In this document: one piece after another, positions 33,708 through 46,100 of the stretch
Layout of the letters: each line of letters opens with the position of its first letter
How positions within the stretch are numbered: position 1 is the first letter of the stretch
Assembly (NCBI GenBank): GCA_947561395.2
Contig: OX387189.1
Coordinates: forward strand, 26,722,329-26,786,328
Source of the DNA: Buxus sempervirens
Taxonomy: Eukaryota; Streptophyta; Magnoliopsida; Buxales; Buxaceae
Length of the DNA stretch: 64,000 nt
Direction of reading: 5' to 3'
Made by a program: the position numbers and the translations under genes
Notes under the pieces: generated by a model
Databases searched by the model: none
The model's input: only the letters and a program-made list of their open reading frames with translations
Told to the model about the DNA's origin: nothing

Positions 33708-36461
33708 TGTAGACACCCCAAAATTGCACGATTTTTGATAAATCTTGAAGGAGAGAAATATTTTATTTCAATTTTCAATTCTTTGCATTGGGTTTGAGAT
33801 ACTTAACCCATTTAAATCCAAAACGGAAAAGGAAAAGGCCCAAATTCAATCTTTTGCGCAAAGTCAAGCTTTTTCCGGTTGAATTTTGTTGACTTTTGAC
33901 CCCAGAAAATGAAATATTTTTTAAAGCCAGATTTCAAGATAATTTTTCCCGGTAATCAGGTTTTTACCCATGTTATTGCATAAAAGAATTTTTTGAGATT
34001 TTAAATCTTGACGAATACCTTGGTTTTAACATATTGAACTTTTTTTCCAAACCTGAAAAATCAGAATTTTGCCTAGAACTGGAAAGTTGACTTTTTATTC
34101 ACTTGGAATTTGGGTCTGGAACTATTTTTAATGGATTCAAATGGGGGGGGGGGGGTGTTTGCTTATTTACATGTAATATCTTAAGTAAATGGAGATTAAA
34201 AAATACGAGGACATTTACTTAAACGATATTACATGTAAATAAGTATTGCCTGTGTTAAAATTTGGAAAAAAGTCTTTTTTCCTTGTATCCGGCAACTCAG
34301 GCCGGATACAAGTACCCTTCTTTGTATCCGGTGGAAAATGCCGGATACAAGAAAGCCTTAGTGTATCCGGCATTATATGCCGGATACATTAGTTTTGCTC
34401 AAAATCAGGGTTTTCCGAGAGAAATCACTTTTTACCATCATATCCCTCATTAAATGAGGGGAAATCTCGGAAACAGCCTTAGGGTTAAGGTTGGTGGGTT
34501 CTAGACATTAAGTTGTGTCTACCAACAACCCTAGCCTTTGCCTATAAATAGGAAGCCCCTCCTCAAGCAAATGGCCATTAACTCTTGCCTTGAATTTTCG
34601 CCAAGAAGAGCTCCAAGAGAAGAGGGAAACCGCTGCGGAAGTGCTTCTAGAACCCAGGTAAGCCTCAAACCTCTTCTTATTTTCTGTATTTACATTCCTA
34701 GATCTAGATCTCTTCTTCTACCTTTCTGTAGAATAAGGCCTTCTATGTGTGTGAAAACCCTTCCCCGGCTCAAAGTATCTTAAGACTCTCCCTAGCCGTA
34801 AAACGTGAAGGCGGGATCTAGGAGAAACGAGACTGGGGATTAACCCTAGTACTAGAACCCTTCTTGCATAGGCCTTTTGAATTTGTGTAAACCGTTCCAT
34901 ATTCAAAGTACCCCATGATTATCTTAAAGAACCGTGTTTAACGGGGAGAGAGAACAAAGGGAAACGATAATGGAACAGAACCCTAGGTTGTTTTAGAACC
35001 TTATTTTGATGAATATGTATGCATGCTATGTTGTTGTATTGATCTTGTTTGGTTTTTCACACTTGCACATACATAGCACTATTTTGGCGGGATAGGCTCA
35101 CATTTGGGGATTTATTACATTCATTGTGATAAATCTGAAATAAATAGCCTCAATCAATTCTGGAATGTCTTTGAATGTTTTTTTAAAGTATTTGTGTTCA
35201 TCTTACACGAATTGCACACACTTTGTCACAGTTTTGCATTGGTTTTACTCAAGAAAGGCTTAACTTGACAGCAACTGTACCCTGACTTCGGACACTCATA
35301 ACTTCATCATCCGGATGAATTTTGGAGTGATTCTAGAACCATGGAAAAGGTGAGGCTGTCTAGTTTATGTCTACAAAATTTCATTGATTTCTATAAAGCA
35401 GATTTGTGACCCCTCTCTGTCGAAGTTGATTGGTCAGTTCAGGTTTAAATACGGAACTTGTCACTTCGACGGAGCGCCATGTGTTCGTTTTAAATCTGAT
35501 TCGAGTGATTTTTATTTCTGGGCACTCCTTTATGAGTCTATTTTTAAATCTAATTGATTTCATGATTTTTTGATTTAAATTGTGTCGTGGAGAGCAGATT
35601 TACTCAAAACTGCTCAACAGCACTTTTTTGGGTCAATCTGTGATCCTCAGGGCCTGTTCGGGAAGTCACCCAAGGCACATCCGAATGAGTTTTCTTATGA
35701 GGCTAGTTTTGTTTGAAAGATGTCCATACAGAATTCATTGACACCAAATTTCACGGATTTCTACGAAGTAGAGTTTTCTAGGTGATTTTCCAAAGTTGCC
35801 TACTTGCTACTTTTGATTTTCTTCGGCAGCAACTTTAAAAGAGCCATAACTCTTAGGATTTCAACCGGAATTAATTGAAATTTTGCATGAGACTATTGTT
35901 TACCCTAATCTTTCAAATGGATTTGGTTTGATTTAATTTAAAATTGGATTTGATTAATTTCAAGACAAATGGCATTACTTTTTACCAAATTCCCGGATTT
36001 GATTCAATTTGGTTTTGTGCAACCTTTACTTTGATTTCCATCTTTTCATGATATTCTAGAAGTTATATTAACATAAAAGAAGATCTGGAATTCATTTGGA
36101 TTTTCATGTGAATGTATCATATATTTGTCCTTTTTCAAGGTTTTCATGATTTTTAGCAAGCTTTCTATTTTCTTTTAGCATGAATAACACTTGACAACCA
36201 CCTTATGTGGGTGAATGGGGGTGCCTAGCACCTTCCCCCATTCATAATCTAATCCCCTTACCCATCTCTGGATTTGACTTTCAAGTGGGGTTATTTTTAC
36301 CCTAGAATTTGTATTTTTAGCTATTTTTGCTTATTTTTTGAACTTTTTGGTGTCCATTCACACCCCAAAATTCTGAATGGTGGCGACTCTCCCACTTTTG
36401 CGTTGAGCCCGTGTGCCGACGGAGGGGGGAATCATCCCGGTGATTTTTCTCGTGTCTCACA
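33708..36461 (+). repeat. Element C 3' LTR
   Basis: About 2.75 kb from TGTAGACACC to GTGTCTCACA. Compared with the 5' LTR it has a single head, an extra segment at about 33760-34280 containing a run of G (34143-34155) and a long hairpin (34162-34243), then the shared part with three palindromes (34285-34387), a TATA motif (34543-34551) and the same putative intron-like segment. Confidence 0.9.
34162..34243. repeat. Long imperfect hairpin in C 3' LTR
   Basis: Left arm 34162-34191 and right arm 34212-34243 are reverse complements except for two extra bases, with a 20-nt loop. It sits beside the G-run at 34143-34155 and is absent from the 5' LTR. It may be a small MITE-like insertion or a structural U3 element. 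Confidence 0.85.
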
Positions 36462-36466
36462 GTACC
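36462..36466. repeat. Right target-site duplication of element C (GTACC)
   Basis: Matches 16803-16807. Confidence 0.92.
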
Positions 36467-37936
36467 TGGTGGACAATTGACAGGTATTAGTGCAATTTTA
36501 CACAAATCGTTTACACAACTTTATCTAATTGAATTTATTAATTTGTTTATTTTTTTTGTTTTCTGATATGATTTGACTAACTGATCTATTTTAGCTACCC
36601 TAAGACAACAAGGGAAGAGAACCTGATTTTGAATCAACTGATCTATTTTAGCTACCTGTAGGTAACGAGGGAAGAGAACCTTAATGATTTTGAAGACTGA
36701 TCTATTTTGGCTGTCCTAAGACGACCAGGGAAGAGAACCCTATTGAATTTGGAAGACTGATCTATTTTGGCTGTCCTAAGACGACCGGGGAAGAGAACCC
36801 TGATGACCGAATCTATTTTAGCTACCCGCAGGTAACAAGGGAAAAGAACCTTAATTTGAAGACTGATCTATTTTGGCTGTCCTAAGACAACCGGGGAAGA
36901 GAACCCTGTTTTTTCTAAAAGCTGATCTATTTTAGTCGCTTGGAGGCGACTGGGAAAGAGAACCCGATTGAACTGGTCTATTTTAGCTGTTTAGGCAAGG
37001 AAAGAGAACCTTCAATTTAAGGGGTTTTTTTTTTTTTTGAGCCCAGGATCACGGGGTTGGACCAATGCAGGGTCTTCACAGGGGGTGAGCTGAAAAGCAG
37101 CACCCAGGCGTACCTCAGCCAATCTCCAGTTTATTCACTGGCGGCGTCGGCGCCTAACCTCGGCTAGTAGTTCCCGGGCGTGCCTTAGCTAGTCGTTGGT
37201 TTAATCACCATTGACTTCGGCGCCTCACAAAGGGGAAGGCTATGCCAGGACGCTCCTCCACCAAACTCCGGTTTAATCACCGGCGGCTTCAGTGCCCTAA
37301 GAATTTGGCTAGTAGTACCCGGACGCCCCGCAGCCAATATCTGATTCAATCACCGGCAGCTTTGGTGTCACTAAAAGGGGTAGGCTATGCTAGGACACTC
37401 CTCCACCAATATCCGACTAATCCGTCGGCGGCTTCGGTGCCCCAAGATTTTGGGTAGTAGTACCCGGACGCTCCGCAGCCAATATCCGATTCAATCACCA
37501 GCGGCTTTGGTGTCACTAAAAGGGGTAGGCTATGCTAGGACGCTCCTCCACCAATATCTGACTCATCCGTCGGCTGCTTCAGTGCCCTACAGGTTAGACC
37601 GAATGATCTTAAAAAGATGCAGACGGGTGTGATCTGAGCTCAAAGTCTTGGGTGTTTTTTACACTTGCGGGGTTTCGCGATCTCAATGAGAAAGATGCGA
37701 TCAAAGGAAATTAGGTGGTCGCAGCGACCAGGAGTACTGCAATTATCTGAGAAGAGGTGGTCTGTCAGAGACCGAGTTGCCCTATTGGAGGGATTTAATT
37801 CTTTCATTTCAAATTCTTGTTTTGTTAAGTTTGAACAATATGGCAAAGTGAAAGTAAATTTATGCTTCAATCAAAAAAGTGCCGCCGTGGCACAAAGTAC
37901 GTCATCATGCTTATCAAAATACAATAAAGCCAAAGT
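36467..37936 (-). other. Element A spacer between ORF1 and gag, with two tandem arrays
   Basis: Collinear with 57157-58914 of B. 36583-37015 holds about eight units with constant flanks gatctatttt(a/g)g and gggaagagaacc around a partly self-complementary core. 37140-37590 holds diverged copies of the 145-bp repeat seen in B. 37640-37936 is a short unique stretch before the ORF1 stop. Confidence 0.82.
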
Positions 37937-38693
37937 CTAGCTAGGTTGGTCATCATCATAGTGGGAGGACACGTCTTGCCTCCTCAAGGCTCGCAGAAGC
38001 TTGTTCCGCAGATGTCGGTCCTCGTCAGCATGCTTGCGCACTAATTCCATTTCATGTTGCAAGGCTGCATTGGCCTGCCTACTGTCCCGTTCCGAATCCA
38101 CATAAGCTGAATGGATACAGGAGTGGGTCTCCTGCAGTTCGGCCACCCTGTCCCTATATGTGTTAGGGGGGGAACTGGAATGTCGCCTGATGCGACGGGC
38201 TGAAGAGGTGAGGGGCCATTGTGGCCAAATTCCCGAGCTATCCACTGCTTGTAATCTTGAAAGTGTAATTCGGTGAAGACGTCTTCCCAATACACGCATA
38301 CCGTCTTCCACTCCATCAGCAGTTGGGTCCTTAGTCCCTTGGTGAGTGGACCGATCAAATTGCCCAAGTCGTCCTTGACCGGGATTCCCTGCGGTTTCCC
38401 AAACTGTCTCAGAACCCGAATCGGATAGTATGGCACGGCATGTGTAAGTCCTATTAGGGAAAGGCCCTCTCTTTTCTTGAAAGCTATGATGGGGGTGTAG
38501 GGGATGTTGTATGTGCCCCACCATCGAATGTTTGTTTCTCCCTTCAGGTGGAGAAAGTGGTTGAACCAATCCTCACGAACGGGTAGGTCTGGTTTGATCT
38601 CTCTTTAAGCCAACCAATGGATGTTGTCGCCGGTTGCCTTGTAATATGCACTGACTGGTGATGACACCATCAGGTGGTCTTGCAGCCATGTTC
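37937..38693 (-). pseudogene. Element A ORF1 remnant (C-terminal half)
   Basis: Homologous to residues from about 225 to 477 of B's ORF1. The N-terminal half is missing: the sequence jumps near 38693 from the ORF1 body to leader sequence, which corresponds to a loss of about 1.1 kb relative to B (about 59670-60790). A one-base difference in a run of G near 38167-38173 shifts the frame between the body and the coiled-coil tail. Confidence 0.85.
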
Positions 38694-39761
38694 TGATCTA
38701 GGGTTTAGTGCCCATGTTCTGATCTGGCATGCTTTCATCTGTTTGTCTGATCTAGCCGGCTTTCATCTGCTCTAAAAGACCAATCTGGACTTAAAGTTCT
38801 CCCAGCAAACTCTAATGGGTCAAGACCCATAGCATACAGGACTCCATGCATGGATCTAGGGTGGTTCCCTTGATCAAAATTAGGTGAGCTTCCTAAATTA
38901 GGGCTGAGGTCGCCCATGATCTAGGGTTTACTCAATTTGATGCAAAAAGCGGGAGTTGCTACCCTTAATGGACTCTAAATTTTATTCCGATTTTACTCCT
39001 CTTATATTCATCATTCACAACGTTCTCACCCTCGCATGCTCAACGCATAGTTTACTCAGAAACGTTAGGTGGGGAAGGATACCCAGCCCAAGACATAAGC
39101 CTACAAGGGTCTGGACCAGTACTGGATCCTCGCGTGCCACGGCAAGAAACCAGTGGTGCTAATGGACTCCAGAAACTGGGGGATGGGTTTACCCTGCTTT
39201 CCCCGGCAAGCCACGAGAGCGTAGGTGCTAATACCATCCCAAAGATCAGTTCATAGGAATAATAAGGGTAGGCTGCTAGAGAGGTCTAGGTTTTGGTAAA
39301 GAAGTTGCAATATCCGATTCACTCATTCATTCGGGGTCGGATCATCCACGCAGCCTCCCTCGTGCGTGTCACCCCACGCAGTTTATCACACAAGAACGGA
39401 AAAAATCCATCCACGGTGTGGTGGTGTGCCCGTGTGTGCAGTTGGGCTGTGTGCTGTGCCTACAAGGGTGAGTTTTGTCTGGATTTTGTTGATAAAGGGA
39501 TTGTTACCGTCTCGTATAGTAAGGTGCAGAATTACACGCAATACGAGGCTCTGGGAGAGTCCCCAGGTAAGTTGGGGGTCACAAGGGACCGCTTAAATCC
39601 CATTTGCCTTAGGCAATTATCGCGTTCCTTTGACAGGACTCCCCAGAACGCGTATTTACGCGTATTCTGTATCTTACTAAACGAGGTAGTAAGAACCCTA
39701 AGTATCGACTAAATCCCTCTTAAGCTGACTCAATCTAACTAGGGTCTTACTGGGTTGAGAA
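38694..39761 (-). other. Element A 5' leader
   Basis: Non-coding and collinear with about 60790-61825 of B. No gene seen. A short duplicated 'gttctgatct' segment lies near the deletion point (38690-38755). Confidence 0.75.
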
Positions 39762-39780
39762 GTCCCCAGCAAAGTCGCTA
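39762..39780 (-). other. Primer-binding site of element A
   Basis: The minus strand reads TAGCGACTTTGCTGGGGAC, three bases after the LTR end. It carries two transitions relative to the B and C sites, including one in the TGG. Confidence 0.8.
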
Positions 39781-39783
39781 GGC

Positions 39784-42700
39784 TGTGCACGCGTCGACAA
39801 CGCGGCACGGGAAAATTCGGAGTCGCCACCGCCTGATGGGGTGCAGGCGGACACCTGGGTGCCTAAGTTTGTCTATTTTGGGCTTTGGTCTGCAGCTTGA
39901 GATTCTAAGTGGGGTCTCGGTTGCGGTCTGGGGAAGTCCGTAGACACCCCAGTCCGCCCTGTCGGATGACGGGTCTCGTGGGTTCCTTGGTTTGAGTCAA
40001 CTTTATTTTGATTCTCACCTGATTCCTAATCCATCATGTAACTCAGTTTAGTAGATCGGGACCACCGAGGTGGTGTGGGTCCCTTTTATTGCTTTTATCT
40101 TAACTTAAGTTGTCCGGATCTGATTGGGTGGGCCCTACTGGAAGGCCCACGGTGTCCTTGGCGAGCTTGGGTAAGCCCATGTGCCCCTGGTGGGCCTCTG
40201 CCTAAGCCTAGGAGGCCCTTTGGGCTTAGGTTAGTGAGTTGATTTTACTTTAATTGTTTAAGTTGGCATTTTTAGGTGATTTTCATGCAAAAGGTTGGTC
40301 TGCATTGGTTCACGGGCCCCTAGGTGGGCCCATGATGGTTGCCAGGATGTTCTTAGTTTATCTTATTTAATTTTTCCAGTATGATTTGGACGTTGGGCTT
40401 GGGGCCCGTAGTCCGACTTTAGGCTTGAAAGCCTAGTTCCTTGAGGTTTAGGGTTTGCACCCTTCCTTGGTTCGGTTAATGGGCTTTGGCGGGCCCGATA
40501 GGCCCTAGCCTGGGGTCTCGGCCAAACCACGCAATTTAAACATTATGCCACATATCAAGGTTCGGGTGGGCCGCATTGGGTTTGGCCCCCCCGGTTTGGT
40601 TGATTTATTTATCTGGTTTATTTGCATGCAAATGGATTTTTATTGGGCTGGGTGGGCCCCGTTGGAGGCCCGTTAATGGTTCCAAATTGGACCAGCGGTC
40701 TAGGTCCCAAGTTGGGTCTCCGGGTCACCCGGAAACCCTATTGGATCACTTGGTTAGGTTAAAATTACCACAAGAATTCGGCAAGGATCAAAATTATACA
40801 AAAATGCATTTCTGTGATGTATCCGACCGTAGTTGCCGGATACACACAGGCCATAGGTGATCCGGCCTGAGTTGCCGGATCACACCAAAATGGCCTTTTT
40901 CCGGATTTTGGCAGTTGGGGTGACTTCCAGGGGTTCCTAGAAGGCCTTCTAAGGTTTGGTGGGCCCACACTGGTTTAGGTTTGGGTGCACCCCATGTGGC
41001 TTCCTTTTTTGGATTTACAGCAAGGCAAGAGGGCTGGCCAGGGGTGCATGGGGGTGCTACCCTCCCTCTCTTTCCAGTGGCACAACAGCAGCAAGGTAGG
41101 GGTCTTGGCACCTCTACCTTGGGCTTTCTACTCCACAAACCCATGGCCGATTCAAAGCCAACAGCTAGGCTATCATACCATGCCAACCAAACACAAAACA
41201 ATATGCTACAAGGCATGGAACAACAGTAATGAAAAGGAATAGCTACTGATATTCAGAGGCCGAAACCTTGCTAAATGAGTGAGGGAAGTATGGGGATGGT
41301 GGTGGGAATTGCCTTCATGCATGAGCTTGAGGTGGGGGAAGCATGCATGACAGTTACTATAATAGCAAAGAAGAAAAAAAGGATTACAAAACGGGGGTTA
41401 CGTGCACAGCAAATAAAAAGCATGAATCTGAACCTAAACATGTATTTAATCTAAACAAAGTGGCACTATCAAGTAAGGGAATGAAAAGGGCTACATCCCT
41501 GCATGGTTTTTGAAGTGGGGCAGCCCTGGGGGTGGTGGTGGTGTTGATACACCTGCTGGGGACAGCGGAAACACCCAGATCTACTGCTGTCCCCAGCAGC
41601 AACCTAAGTGGGCTAGTACAAAGGGGTAGTGGGGGTGAGGGAAGCATGCTTGCATGAGTGGGTATGCTGGGTTTGGGGGGGATCATATGGGCTTTGGGAG
41701 ACCAGCTGGAGGCCATGGTACAGCAACCCACAGCGGAGGTTTGCTGCTGCCCAGCAGCAAACCTGTGCAGCCCCAATGCATGGGCATGGTGGAGGAAGGG
41801 CTACACTTGTGTAGGTACTAAAGGGTTGGGTTAAGAATGCAAGTAGGTGGTCAACGTCGCCGGGGTGGCTACTACCCAGGGGGGGGGACAGACCTATTAA
41901 AAATCTGCAGGCATTCATGGGTAAGGGATCATGCATTCTTGGGTTGGTGGAGTGGTATAATATGGTGAGGTAGGGAAGACCGGTTGCTGCTGTCTCCAGC
42001 AGCACTCCCTGGAATGCTCAGTCGGGGGCTACGAGGTAAAAGGAACATGGCAATGGGGCTTACTTATGCATGTATGCAATAAGTGGGCAGGTCATGTATA
42101 CACCTAGTAGAAGAGCAAGAAAAACAAACACAAGGACAGATGTGGTGGAGGAGGGACAGCCATCAAGGTGGGCATAGTGCATGAATGCAGCTGGTAGGGA
42201 TACACTTGGATTCACCGAAAGAAGTAAGATAGCAAATAAAGAAGGTGGGGGTGGGGGAGCATGTTAATCATTTAACATAGTGGCATAACAGCCAGGGGGG
42301 ATGGGGAACATACACATATGCATAAAAGAACAAGGAATGAGGGGTTAGGGGGACGTGCTGCAATTTCCGTAGATGATAGCATGCTAAACGAAGTTACTTA
42401 AAGGGGAAATGGGGTGCTGCTGCTTCCACCAACAGCAACCCTAGGAGTAACCCACAGGCTTGCTAATTTAACAGAAGAGTAACACAAAAAGAAAGGTGAA
42501 GGAGGGGGATTTACAGGGAGTACATTGGATAAAATGGTGGAGGAACAAGCTCCTCCTTGAAACAACCCACAGAAGTCCAAAACAACAGCTGTGGTGGCCT
42601 CAAATGCCCAGGAAAAGGTCTCGTTTCCTCCCCTTTAGAACCATCTACATATCTCTCCCTTACTTGGAGGTCTTCATGTGGTGAGATGAGCACAAACACA

Positions 42701-43133
42701 TGCTTAAAATATTATGGGGATGAGCTCATGCAAGAGAAGAAGACATGTTTAGGAAAGGCCATAAAAAATTCTAGTTTTAATATATGTGAAACATGATATG
42801 TGGGGGAACCTTACTTGGTGATTCTAGCACTCCTAAGCAAGGTGGAGACCCCTCTTTGATGATGGAAAGCAGCTGAAAGTCCCTTGGTGCACACACTTTT
42901 CTCCAATGGCAACTAGGCTTCTTAGTCTTGTTTTAGAAAGTGGAGAAGAAGAAGGGAACAAAGGTGGAAACCCTTGAGGTGGTATGGTGAGGTGGTGGAA
43001 GGCCAAAGGGAGTTGAAGATGGAAGGTTTCGGATGAGGAAAAGTGGGGGAAGAAAGCTGGAAAATAGCCAAGGAAGCCAACTCCTGGCCAGAGGTTGCTG
43101 CTGTGCTTTTATAGGCAATTTTAATGTATCCGG
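39784..43133 (-). repeat. Element A 5' LTR, interrupted by element B
   Basis: Matches 2848-5980 of the left copy and breaks at 43133 inside a GTATCCGG palindrome, where B begins; the remainder should lie beyond B, outside the window. It retains two U5 palindromes (40819-40843 and 40859-40883) where the left copy has one, and about 200 bp (41329-41540) missing from the left copy. TATA motif at 43105-43113. Confidence 0.9.
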
Positions 43134-46100
43134 TGTGCGCACCTAAAAAAACGGTCGCACTGGTAGAAAACGGGAAATCGGAGTCGCCACCGCCTGATGG
43201 GGTGCAGGCGGACACCTGGGTGCCTAGTCTTGTCTATTAGTCTGGTCTGCGGCTTGAGATTCTAAGTCGATTCTCGGTTGTGGTCGGGGGAAGTCCGTAG
43301 ACACCCCAGTCCACCCCGTCGGATGACGGGTCCTGTGGGTTCCCTGTTTTGAGTCAGCTGTCTATTTTGGTTCTCACCTGGTTCCTAATCCAGCATGCCA
43401 TTTTAGTTAGGTCTCGGCGGGACCACCTGAGTGGTGTGGGTCCCTTTAGTTGATTTTATCTCGCTTAAATTAGGTGATCTGTGTCTGATGGTGTGGGCCC
43501 CATTGGAAGGTCCACGGTGTCCTTGGTGGGCTTGGGTAAGCCCATGTATCTATGTGGGCCTCTGTCTAAGCCTAGGAGGCCCTGTGGGCTTTGGTGAAGT
43601 GACTTGATTTTACTTAATTGTTTCAGTTGGATTTTTAGTTGATTTTCATGCAAGGGTGGGTCTGCCTTGGTTTGCGGGCCCTTGGTGGGCCCCCATGATG
43701 GTTGCCAAAGTGTCTTCAATTCATCTTGGTTTAGTCTTCCAAAGTGTCCTGGACATTGGGCTTGGGGCCCGTAATCCGGCTTTGGGCTTTGAAAGCCCAG
43801 CTTCCATGGAGTTCGGGTTAAACCCTCACTTGGTTTAGTTGGTGGGCCCGATAGGCCCTTGCCATTGGTCTCGGCCAAACCACGCAATTTAAACGTCATT
43901 CCACACATCAAGGTTCTGGTGGGACGCATTGGGTTTGGCCCGCTCGGCTCAATTAGTTCGTTTTACTTAACTTGCTTATTTGCATGCTTTTGGGTTTATC
44001 GGGCTTGATGGGCCCCGTTGGAAGACCCATTAATGTTTCCAAGTTGGACCGTGGTCCAGGTCCCATGTTGGGTTTCCGGGTGACCCGAAAACCCTATCGG
44101 TTCGCTTGGTTCACTTGTGAGGTTATTCAAATTAACAAAAAAACCAAAAATCACATCCAACCATGCATTTTTAAGGGCTTTGCCAGTTGGGATGCATCTG
44201 TGGGCTTCTTGGGGTCTTTCTAGGGCTGTGTGGGCCCTTGCAAAGGCCCACCAGGGTGCTGGAGTTGTGGAGTCTCCAGCCCTTGGTATCTTTTGGGTGG
44301 TTTCTACAGCAAGTAAAGGAGGGGGGAGGCATGGGAAGTTGCCTCCTCCATTTTGGATCATATATGTCAATAAACAGGGACCAAGGTGTCCATGTTTGGT
44401 CTCTTAGATTCCACCAACAGCAAGCATAATTGATGATGCAACCCGAACTCAAGAGATACCTAAAGCATGCTCCATGACATGAAATGTGCATGCATGTTTC
44501 CATGTGCATCTTGCAAGGGGCAGCAAACATTTGGGCTCAAGTTTATGCAAAGTGGAGAGGGTAGCATGTGTTGAGAATAATCTAACATGCATACTACCAT
44601 GGGGGTTCATGCAAGCACTCAAAGTAGTTAACCAAGGAGGCATGTTACACAAGCACAAACAAAAAAGTAAATAAAAAAACCTGCTGGAATAGGGGGACAG
44701 CAACTATCATTGGGTTTTGAGCATGCTAAAATCAGCAAGCAAAAAGGGGGAGAGGGCATGCTAGTGTACGAAATCCAAAGCATTGAGGTTGGTAAAACAG
44801 CAACACTAGTAAAAGTGGTGGGAGAGCATGGCAGCAAACACAAAACAACGAGCACACTAAAGAGGGAGGGGATCTCATGCAAAGCCATGTACAAATGAAG
44901 TAACAAAACAAGAACTTAGCATGCTCCTTACCTAGACATGGGTGCAGGTGTTTGTTGGGTTAAAGAACTTGAAAACAGATTTTTAATGCATACAAAACCC
45001 AACTAGATGATGTAGTGCACAAAGCATTTTGATGTATCCCTTATAAATGCAAACCTGTGCAAGCATGTGGAGCATGTTCACAATCAAGTGGGCTGATCTC
45101 CTACAGCCAAAACAGTGACTGAAATGGGGTAAAGATCATGATCGATCATACAAAAAAAATCAGCAAGAATGAAGATGCCTACATGGTCTAGAGATGAAAG
45201 CATACATGCCTTGAATTATTGATGCATGATGGGAGAACTTTATGTTGATTTTCAGCATGCTTACCTTAATCTAACCCATTCATTTAACTTGAGAGAAGAC
45301 ACTTAAAGAAAGGGAGAGGAAGGGGGATTACGCAAGGATACATGAGATTACCACTTGAGAGGGAACACATTCCCTCAAAACACCCAAAACAGTAACTTAA
45401 ATGGCCTAAAAGTGGAATGCCACCATCTCTCCACTTCCCATGAAAACCCTACGAATACCATCTTACCTTGGAGGCTTTCATATGGTGGAAACAAGAGGAT
45501 AATGCATACCCCATTAACATGGAAATAGATCTTATGACGTGGAAGAAACCAAGCATGGTAAAATCTTTAGAAAACCTTCATTTTAATATATGTGCCATAA
45601 AATATGGTAGGGAACCTTACCTAGGGATCTTGAGACCTTCTTGAGGTGTGTAGGCTTCTTCTTGAAGCTTGGACAAGAGTTGGAGCACCACTTTACAGCT
45701 CCACCAGCAGCAACTCCTCCTTTAACTTGGATGAGGATGAAGAAGAAGAAGAAGAGAAGGAAGAGCTTGGCCTAGAATGGGGTGTGGGGTGCTAAGAGAT
45801 GAAGGAGAGGATAGGCTTTTTTTTTTTCTTTGGGAGGGGACGAAATTGGAGAGAGGTGGGAGAGATGGGAGAGATGGAGGGAGAGGTGGGGAGAGATGGA
45901 GGGATGACATGTGTCATGGAGAGAGGGGTTGGGAGATGAGGGGTTGTGTTGGGAGATGGAAGGTTGTCTTGGAAAATGGAGGGTTGGGTTAATGGAGATG
46001 GTTAGTGGGGTGTTGGGAGATGGAGGGTTGAGTTAATGGAGATGGTTTGTGGGGTGTTGGGAGATGGAGAGAGGGACATGTGGCAATTGGTTAGAGGGGT

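Larger units (their letters stand above)
16808..36461 (+). mobile_element. Element C: non-autonomous gag-only LTR retrotransposon
   Basis: Plus-strand element with matching 5-bp target copies, LTRs at both ends, a primer site, a decayed gag (28713-30808) and a polypurine tract, but no protease, RT, RNase H or integrase anywhere between the LTRs. After subtracting the solo LTRs D and E with their duplicated target bases it measures about 13.6 kb. The primer site and polypurine tract match those of A and B, and its Gag is homologous to theirs. This fits the class described as terminal-repeat elements with a gag domain (TR-GAG), mobilised by autonomous relatives. The leader is unusually long and rich in hairpin-forming tandem repeats. 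Confidence 0.88.
2848..43133 (-). mobile_element. Element A: Ogre/Tat-type LTR retrotransposon, nested and decayed
   Basis: Minus-strand element whose 3' LTR is on the left (2848-6792) and 5' LTR on the right (from 39784, interrupted at 43133 by element B). In transcription order it holds a primer site, leader, ORF1 remnant, tandem-repeat spacer, gag-pro, pol, long 3' non-coding region and polypurine tract. Element C (16808-36461) is inserted near the gag start, so A's own sequence in the window is about 20.6 kb. The two LTR copies are very similar by eye apart from indels: the left copy lacks about 200 bp found at 41329-41540 and most of one palindrome. Coding parts carry many stops, frameshifts and deletions. 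Confidence 0.9.
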
